From NCBI GenBank assembly GCA_036245805.1, contig BTRK01000002.1:6754689-6818688 (forward strand): DNA of 64,000 nucleotides, given 5' to 3'. Source of the DNA: Pristionchus mayeri. Lineage: Eukaryota; Nematoda; Chromadorea; Rhabditida; Neodiplogasteridae. Under the pieces are notes generated by a model. That model had not been told where the DNA came from and ran no database searches. It saw nothing but the letters and a program-made list of their open reading frames with translations. A program made the translations under genes and the position numbers. Below are positions 57,003 through 64,000 of this stretch, in pieces (the stretch's first letter is position 1; each line of letters starts with the position of its first letter).

Positions 57003-58452
57003 TACTCCCCCCCCCCCCTTTATCGCAAAAGTCAATTTACGACAGCGAGAGTATCGAAAACAAATCATCACCAACGAGCAATCGTATGACTCGGCACTAG
57101 GTCGGATGAGAACTATGCTGCCATGCCGCCTTTAATGTGTCAAAGTCCAGTGTCCAGTTTATCCTTTGATATCAGTCAAAGAGGGCGAGAGAGTGCGTGG
57201 AATGAAGAGAGCGCGAGCCATTGCTCTCACCAAAAGTCAGGGTAGATCACAGCCCCTGCCTCTGCTCGGCCCGATAAGACTAGACTCGCTTCCTCCTTTG
57301 ATCGATCCCTTGATCTACGTCCCTCCTCCCTCCTCGATCGATCCCTGCCCCTTCCCATCGCTTCCCATCTCTCGCCACTCCTCTCTCTTCCTTTCTCGCC
57401 TCCCTTCCCTCGCGCTTGCCACTATTTTCCGCTATTTTCGCGCAAACTCCCTCATTTTTCACTTATTTTCATCCCCGTTCGCATCTGTTTGACTCCTTGT
57501 ACTCGCTTTCCTGTTGGACTTCCTCATAAATTTCGAATTTCCCTCGAAAACGCGTGTTTCTGCCAGTTTTTTCACCCAAATCAGTCCTCCCTCGCCTGTC
57601 TTTTCCCATCTTCCATCTTCCCATCTCTCGCCTCTTCTCCCACTCTCATTTCCCTCCCTTTCCCCTTTTTTGATCGGCTGTTTTCGCGCGTTCTCCCTCA
57701 TTTTCCTCATTTTCCGAGTATTTTCTTCGTCATTTTCGTCTAGTTTATCGTTTTAACACATTAGACTTCCATTTCTTCTCGATTTTTACCAATTATGCTA
57801 ATCTCCCTCGAAAACATCCTTGTTCCTGCGAGACTCCCTATCTGTTCTCGGTGCCCCTTTTCCCAGTGGACTTGCTTTTCTGCTCGATTATCGACAACTT
57901 TATCTATTTTCCTCGAAAACGCGATTGATCCTGCCAAAATTGCCGCAAAAATCGGTGTCTATCGCTCAAAATCGTCTTTTTGTACTCACAGGCCCATTAT
58001 TTGGTTCATTCTTTGCCAGCTACCTCCACTCTCCAGGCTCTCGAACCTTTTTGATACCCAACAAATGCACGATTGTTTCCTCACAATAGACCACCTGTCG
58101 CGCACCTATCCATCCGTGTGATACTTTTTTATGATAAAAAAAACTTTTATCTTGTCTCCCCGTTCTAACTTCCTTCCTCTCTCCTCTTATATCGCCAACT
58201 CCCCTGGCTCCCTCTTCCCTCTGTAGCTAGGAAAGAGGTGGGGTGGAGGTGGTCGCGCGCGCAAATTCCTTTCTCTTTTGCTCGCGCATTCCCGCAATTA
58301 TCCTTTCTTGCCCTGGGGCGTCATTCAAATCACTCGTTTCCCTCGCGACTTTCGCATTTTCTGGTTGATCGTTGATCTATCACGCTCTCGTATGTTCCTA
58401 TTTCGCGTCCAGATCAAGTGATCTTCAATTTTTTATCTCTTCCTAACGTCCT
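57003..58452. other. Pyrimidine-rich upstream region
   Basis: A run of 12 C (57007-57018) is followed from about 57240 to 58440 by a strongly C/T-biased plus strand (CCCTCCTCCC, TCTCTTCC, TTTTCCC). Open frames here come from low complexity. Half copies of both hairpin families lie at about 57080-57115 and 57182-57230. It may include the promoter of the gene that follows. Confidence 0.5.
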
Positions 58453-58464
58453 ATTTCTTTCCAG
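58453..58464 (+). promoter_or_regulatory. Probable trans-splice acceptor
   Basis: ATTTCTTTCCAG ends 22 bases before the ATG at 58487, with no upstream donor of an obvious 5' exon. This is the usual arrangement for spliced-leader addition in nematodes. That it is a trans-splice and not a cis-splice site is inferred. Confidence 0.5.
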
Positions 58465-58486
58465 GGCGCGCGCTGCACGGCACACC

Positions 58487-61400
58487 ATGTTCAAGCGACG
58501 CGGCAACGGCGCCTGCGCACCCAAGTAAGTGCGCTGACCCGCCGACCGATCCATCGAACTCCTGCTTGGATACTGTAATCGATATACCCCATTGTAGCTC
58601 GATGTGTGACATCATGATGCGCCAGAGGCCCGACCGCATCATCGGCTTCGTCTGCGAGTCAGTTGACGATTTTCCTTCATTTACGGTTACAGTACGGTAA
58701 ATATCGATTTTTCCAGCCATATTGTGAACTTCGAGCGGCACTTTGGCCAAGAATACAATGATTTGGTGAGTATCGATCTATGATCTGGGCGGAGTCTCGA
58801 TCTTTGATCCCTGAGCTCAGACCATCCTTCCAGGTTCGTGAGTCGTGCATGGACGCGGTGGAGAAGTTCGGGCCCTCGACGGCCTTCAAGAACGACGAGC
58901 GCATGCTGCCCGTCTACCGTATCCTAGTGAGTGGTGTGTTCATATGCTTTCTACGATTTGGTAAACGTCGCCTTCAATATTGCACACGATTGCAGTCGCG
59001 CTACTCCAAGTCGATGACGGCGACGGAGCTCTACAAGAACCTGCACGAGAAGAGCATGTTCACTTCCAGCATCCAGTGAGTTATTGTTTAGTTAATGTTT
59101 TTATTATACGTGGTACCACTGACACCTTGGAACCATACTTTGGTGGTATAGTACCATTGGTACCACCGTACACATGTTAGTGTAACATGTGTACGGTGGT
59201 ACCTTGGAAGCAGACATTAGTACCATGGTGCCACACCAGTGACCCCGAATTTTGCAGATTCCACATGGACTGGACAGAAGCGCATCTGCACGCGCGCGAC
59301 TACCCGGCCGCCGCCGAAACCATCCACAAGGTGAGTGTACCAGGGTACCACGGTACCACAACTCGATACCATGGTACCATGGAACCACAGCTCAGTTCCG
59401 TGGTGTCACGTTACCACAGCTCAGTACCAGGGTACCACGGTACCACAACTCACTTCCATGGTACCACTGCGCAGTACCATGGTACCACGGTACTCTCCGA
59501 GTGGAACCACAATAGCATACCGTATTCCAGGCGGTCGCGACGTTCGGCACGAAACACCCCGGCCTGGTGGACCTCAAGAACTTTGTCGATCGAGTGCTGG
59601 CGCAGCAAGCTGCTGCAGAGAACTAGTGAGTGGCCTTCATTTATTCCGGGTTTGTATTTAATAAATTAATTAATTATATATTTACCGTGCAATACAGTGG
59701 TACTTCACGTGGCCCTCGTTGCTAGTTCAAACCCGTTCCGTTAGTGATGCCTGTGTCTTTATTATTGGAAATTTTTTGCGGAATTTTCGGGTAAGTTTCA
59801 GTTGAACTAAATAAACAAACGCTCATTAGCTACATAGAGAACCTGGAACATACCTGAATAGACAACACATTTTCCAATAAGAGAAATCTAATCTTTATTG
59901 AGGGGGGAGGGGGCGATGAACATGTTAGATTAGTGGATGATTAATCAATAAGATATAGTACGGGAGCAAAAGATATCCCTGAATGATCCAAGTGGTCGGT
60001 CTCGTGTCCTTGTTGTTTGGCCTTTGCTCTTTGATATCTCTAATATCTGATCGTTCTCGCTCTAGTTGCACCAACTTTGTCCATTCTAGCTACACTATCT
60101 GGATGTCGTGTGCGCATAAACCATACGGGATGGTCCTACAGTAACCACTGAGTTTATTGTACTCTCTGATCCTGCAGAAACCACTGTTGTTATTGTCTTT
60201 CCTAATCCAACAGTAACCACTGATTTTACCGTAATCCCCAAGCGTACTGTAATTACCGTAATCCTTGCAGCTCGTACCCGCCTCCTCCGTACGTGCCGCT
60301 GCCTGCAGCTTTTGCCTCGCCAGCCCGCTCGCTCGACTTTGGCGAGCTGATCAGCCGTCCGCCGCCCACCCTGCCCCATCATCAGCAGCAGCAGCTGAAG
60401 CGATCCCCGTCCACGCCTCCGACTGCAGGTACCATATTCTCAAGGATACTGTAGTGTGTATCGGCCTACCGTTAATTATTGTTCTCCGAGACCTTAGTAT
60501 ACTGTGGATACACACCCTTTTTCTGTAGCCTGCCATGTCACTAGTTGAGGTAGCTGGGCATGCCCTTGGTCAATGAGAGAGGTTGTGAGATCTAAACAAG
60601 GTCCATCTCGCCTACGTATACCAGGGGTGTGTGGCAGGCCACTTTTCGGCAGTCGAAATTGCGGAGCGAATTTTTTAATTGCCGAAACGTTTTTATGATC
60701 AAGAATATAGATTTTAAAAATATTTTTCATCAATGTTCATCAGCACATTGTGGAAATTTTCCGCCCTGAAAAATATGATATTTTTGAACTTGATCCAAAA
60801 GCAAATCAATGATCAATGATTAATGATTTCAATTTGAAATCATTAACGAATGAAGCAATTTTGTATATCGTATTTAACTGCAGATTTAATAAGAAAATGC
60901 TTGTGCAGTAATTTCTTGCCATAACGGTGTTGACGCTTGCCGAAACTTTCTGAAAAATTATGTCGGCAGCGGCCGGCAATTTCCGCTCAGGGGTTGAGAA
61001 GGAGGCCCAAAACGACATAACGTGCCCGGTTATTGGAATTCGGACCAGTGCAAAAGCAGAAAATGTAGCCATTTTCCATGTATTTTTTGTAAAAATTGTG
61101 AATAACGTACCCATTTTCAATAATTTCATATTAAAATTTTAAATACGCCCACTTTTTACAAATTTTGTGACCTACCCTGGACCGCTGTTTCCGCCTGCCG
61201 AAAATGTTCCTTTCCACACATGCCTGACGTTCACTCTCTCGCAGCCCAAATACTTGCGCTTCGACCTCAATTTGTACTCCCACTGGTTGACGCAGCACAC
61301 ATCAGACTAGTATACTGTAAGTAGCTGCACCTTCCTACAGTAACCTACCGTACCATCTCGTTTTACAGTACCCTATACTTCTACTGTAACCTCTAATTCT

Positions 61401-62499
61401 ACCGTAACCTACCGCACCATCTCGTTCTACCGTAACCGTATCCTCCACATTCAGACACGTCGGTGGCCGCGCGTCGCGCGCTCGGTCCGATCCAGCCGCC
61501 GCTGCAGGGAGCCGCTGCTGTGGCCGCCGCTGCAGCCGCCTCCGTCATCGGCCCGTCTGCAGTCCAGTGAGTGTGTCATGAATCTGACCCAGCGAACTCC
61601 TTTGATTACTGTATCTATCGCACCTATTAAATGATGGATCTGACCCAGCCAACACCTGGGGTTACTATATCCCACCTACCATAGGAAATCATGAGTCTGC
61701 CTCATAGGATTCTTAGGGTTACAATCTCGCAGCTGATCTTGTGAATCACGGGTTTGTTCCAATCGGTCTCCCTGGGTACGGTAATCCATACTTTCTCTTC
61801 AGCAGGAAGGACTTCTCGCCGCTGAAGCCCTCTGCTGCGTCCTCCTCGTCTTCCGCGTATGCAGCAGCTGCAGAGGCCGCACCGCAGCAGGAGCAGGTGG
61901 AGGTGAGAAGGCTGACGGAGCGAACGAGCCAACTCAACGGATACTGTTGTCGGCGGGGATACTAATGGGGTATTTTACTGTAGCGCTAGATGAAAAAGTA
62001 ACGCGAGTGACAGTTTGTTTGTTTTAATCTTGATCAATTTAGTCTGCGGGGTGGCTGGGAAACTACATGCGTACTGTAGTCACTGATGAAGGAGTAATGA
62101 GTGTGACCTTTCGGCGCTCCAACTCTAATCGTAGATTACAGTAGTCGATAAGTCGCTCTTTCAGGAGTCGGACGACAGCAACGACGAGAACCAGGAGAAT
62201 GTGGAGCCGCGGCGACTCTCGCGGAGCGACTCCATCGTCTTGCCGCAAATTCTCGGACCGTGAGTTGGTGATCTGACCGGGCGAACTATGAATCTGACCC
62301 AACGAACCCGAGGGTTACCGTAGCGTGTTACAGTTGTGTTCTTAAATCTGACCCGATAATCTGCGTAGTGACCACGGATGGATTGTATAGTCGAGAGGTT
62401 ACTGTATCTAGTTGCAGTGAGCCCATCGACCCGGCGACGCTCTCGCCGTGCGCCGTCTTCACATTCGCGGATATGGCGCGCGAATCGGAAAACGCGTAA
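58487..62499 (+). CDS. san-1-like: Mad3/BUB1-domain checkpoint protein (SAN-1/MAD-3-like)
   Basis: Thirteen exons join in frame: 58487-58524, 58598-58657, 58718-58765, 58834-58926, 58996-59075, 59258-59330, 59531-59625, 60271-60428, 61245-61316, 61455-61566, 61803-61902, 62165-62259, 62418-62499. Residues about 30-170 form a Mad3/BUB1 homology region: NFERHFGQEYNDL, FKNDERMLPVYRILSRYSKS, ATELYKNLHEKSMFTSSIQF and DWTEAHLHARDYPAAAETIH. This domain is known from the BubR1/Mad3/BUB1 family that binds KNL1 and restrains the anaphase-promoting complex at unattached kinetochores. The tail is Pro-, Ala- and Ser-rich (YSYPPPPYVPLPAAFASPA, QGAAAVAAAAAA, ESDDSNDENQENVEPRR) and ends ARESENA. No kinase domain follows, which favours Mad3/SAN-1 over BUB1; I saw no clear KEN box. 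Exon 11 has a CAGCAG tandem acceptor that adds or drops one residue. Confidence 0.75.
59100..59520. repeat. GGTACC-rich palindromic minisatellite in two introns
   Basis: Introns 5 and 6 of the checkpoint gene carry many GGTACC/CCATGG words, such as TACCATGGTACCATGG and CCACGGTACCACAACTC in units of 20-40 bases. There is also an inverted pair GTACCACCGTACACATGTTA/TAACATGTGTACGGTGGTAC at 59158-59201. The exon between them is clean. Confidence 0.7.
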
Positions 62500-62972
62500 G
62501 CTCCGCCCCCTCGAGGCCTCGCCCCCTATATCTGTATCATGCGACTAGAAAAGACTATTGATCATATTTGCTCAAAGACTAACTTAAATTGTGCTGAATA
62601 GATTACTACTAGCCATGTGTATTACCGTATTTATCAATTATTGATTGCTACCGTAACGTTTGCGTATTTTGTGTGTGGCCCTTGCCTGCCAACAAACATA
62701 TTCCTTGTACATAGTCCTGCTCGACTAACATTGTATAGTGTGTATTTTGCCGCCTGGCCGATGCTAGAGTTGGTCTTTCCTCTCTTGATGTACGGTAGCT
62801 CGTGTTACGGTATCATCTCTGTATTTATTGATTGAAGGAGAGAGTAAACACGATTTCCCGCCTCCAATGGATTCATTTATCGATAGGTCGTAAGTTGGGA
62901 CCTGGTTGTTTACAATTGATGGGGGCACGGTAGCTGGGGTTATGGTATCATGAGGGAGGGGTACGGTATCTT
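62500..62972. other. Convergent intergenic space
   Basis: Contains 3' ends of two facing genes and TACCGTA/TACGGTA words. No gene was recognised. Confidence 0.4.
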
Positions 62973-63967
62973 CTAGTGCTTGTCGCTCTTGTTCGACTCG
63001 GAGGTGGTGATGCGCAGGTGCACTCGGTCGCCATTCGCGCTGAAATTGAGCAGATTATCAGCGAAGGAGAAGGAAATCGTTCATCTTTGATGTTTCACTA
63101 ATTTTCACGCACCCTTCCAATTGGTCGCAAAAAAAGGTAAAACAAAACCCAACGCCAAATCCCACTCCAGAACAACAGTTGTGCGCAACAAACGTGAATT
63201 GGAAATGTGCGCACGCTGAACCACGCTTGGCAAAGGGTAAACTATTATAGATCTATGCCTGCATAATGATCTTTGATTGAGAGAGAACTAGAGTTCGAGA
63301 AAAGCAATCACGGTCTCCTCATTCCACCCATTCTCTCGACCGGTCGAGTGGAGAGCGAGTGAGTTGAATGAAGCGATCGTGGTATCGAAACTAGGTCGAA
63401 TGAGAAAAAATGACGTCATTTCATATATCATATTCGGCATGATGTCATAGTTCGCATCCGACCTAGTACCGTGGTATCGTTTCTCGAACAATAGCGAGAA
63501 GTTGATCTTTGATCTTTGATCTATTCCAACTCACTTGTATCCCTTCAGCAGCTGCTCCGGCTGCTCGCACGTGTACTCCTCGACAGCCGACTCCTCCTTC
63601 ACCGCATCCGTTCCACTGGCTCCGCTGGCACCGTCAGGTCCGCTGGGCGCGCTGGTACCGTCGGGTCCAGTGGCACCGTCGGGCCCGGTGGCTCCACTAG
63701 CTGAAATTTCGACATTTTTTAATTCAGTTAAATGATTTTAAAATACACACTGCCCTCGGCCTCCATCTTGACGATGTTGTCTGAAATTTTTAATATTACT
63801 CAATATTGAAAATGAAGCAAAATATTCGCAGCGAGCAGGATTCGAACCTACGCGGGCAGAGCCCATTTGATTTCGAGTCAAACTCCTTAACCACTCGGAC
63901 ATCGCTGCACACGTACCGAGCCGTCTGGATCTGCCCCACCAAGCCAATATCCGGACTGTTCCCCCAT
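62973..63967 (-). CDS. Unrecognised gene, 3' part (continues beyond the window)
   Basis: Four exons join in frame on the minus strand: 63917-63967 (GGTVRILAWWGRSRRL), 63751-63780 (NIVKMEAEG), 63535-63700 (SGATGPDGATGPDGTSAPSG, later EEYTCEQPEQLLKGY) and 62973-63039 (NGDRVHLRITTSESNKSDKH-stop). The Gly/Pro/Asp/Ser-rich GPDGA segment is low complexity. The rest is charged with no motif I know, and no signal peptide is visible because the 5' part lies off the window. The first-exon frame is the only one that joins the next exon in phase. A tRNA-Ser gene on the same strand sits in the intron between the first two exons, and hairpin MITEs occupy the last intron. Confidence 0.55.
63289..63489. mobile_element. 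Hairpin MITE with a second hairpin nested inside
   Basis: TAGAGTTCGAGAAAAGCAAT starts the outer copy, with inner arms CTCTCGACCGGTCGAGTGGAG. Its right end (CGTGGTATCGTTTCTCGAAC) is pushed away by the CTAGGTC-type hairpin at 63391-63466. CGTGGTATCG occurs on both sides of the inner hairpin, suggesting a target duplication or repeat slippage. Confidence 0.65.
63391..63466. mobile_element. Hairpin repeat, CTAGGTCGGATGAGAACTAT type
   Basis: CTAGGTCGAATGAG and ATGACGTCAT at the left pair with ATGATGTCAT and CGCATCCGACCTAG at the right. It is related to the copy at 44693-44770. Confidence 0.6.
63827..63908 (-). tRNA. tRNA-Ser (anticodon CGA)
   Basis: The minus strand reads GCAGCGATGTCCGAGTGGTT... 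and closes with ...TCGCTGC, a perfect 7-bp acceptor stem, followed by discriminator G as serine tRNAs have. The anticodon loop is GACTCGAAATC with CGA at its centre. A variable arm (GGGCTCTGCCC) and T loop GGTTCGAATCC are present. The A and B boxes are intact, it has no intron and CCA is not encoded. Total length is 82 nt. It lies on the same strand within an intron of the host gene. Confidence 0.95.
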
Positions 63968-64000
63968 CTGAATAAACAGTGCGGTGTCCGTGTGGCAAAG

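Noticed and set aside
57166..58121. Several overlapping ORFs of 80-108 codons
   Set aside because: All arise from a polypyrimidine-biased strand, giving Ser/Pro/Phe/Leu-rich translations on one strand and Arg/Glu/Lys-rich on the other.
59187..59669. 160-codon ORF and overlapping frames rich in Tyr-His-Gly-Thr
   Set aside because: They are translations of the GGTACC minisatellite and of adjacent exons in the wrong frame.

Overview
This looks like about 64 kb of nuclear DNA from a nematode, most likely a rhabditid. Many short introns end in TTTCAG, and genes are broken into small exons with GTGAG/GTAAG donors. There is a likely trans-splice acceptor just before one start codon. Tc1/mariner elements with TA duplications, tRNA-derived SINEs and dozens of foldback/MITE elements are dispersed through the window. 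The gene set fits too: a DOP1/PAD-1 copy, ferroportin, a Mad3/BUB1-domain protein, eEF1B and tRNA-Ser. I cannot name the species. All exon limits were read by eye from splice consensus and reading frame.

Layout. 1-4.7 kb: little beyond a SINE tail and two weak small ORFs. 4.8-8.7 kb (+): N-terminal part of a DOP1 (PAD-1) gene with a frameshift and nonsense codons, so probably a pseudogene. 9.2-14 kb: tandem and dispersed repeats and a one-exon THAP-finger ORF. 15-26.8 kb: a diverged segmental duplication of about 4-5 kb carrying two copies (-) of a small secreted-protein gene. It is interrupted by a Tc1-type MITE in one copy and by an intronless, frameshifted eEF1B copy in the other; a mariner-like element and SINEs lie between the copies. 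27-31 kb: a cluster of foldback transposons, one with minisatellite arms and one with tRNA-like arms.

31.4-39.5 kb (+): an apparently complete ferroportin gene, then a Tc1-like element sitting inside a palindromic MITE, then a small gene for a secreted histidine-rich repeat peptide in which each repeat is one exon. 39.8-44.9 kb (-): at least three tandem copies of a small multipass membrane-protein family, one frameshifted; a further start-exon pair lies near 30 kb. 46-51.8 kb (-): two tandem paralogues of an unrecognised beta-rich family, distantly suggestive of the actinoporin/cytolysin-like fold. Large foldback elements (1.6-2 kb) occupy introns of the membrane-protein and beta-rich genes.

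52-57 kb: hairpin MITEs and a nested mariner structure. 57-62.5 kb (+): a pyrimidine-rich upstream region and a 13-exon Mad3/BUB1-domain gene, probably a SAN-1/MAD-3 homologue. 63-64 kb (-): the 3' part of an unrecognised gene that runs off the window and hosts a tRNA-Ser(CGA) gene in an intron.

The most interesting material is a dispersed family of 84-112 bp near-perfect palindromes. They share a GAGAGAGCGTG core but have interchangeable ends, and several have 8-9 bp target-site duplications. The tandem paralogue families and the His-rich peptide gene beside ferroportin also stand out.
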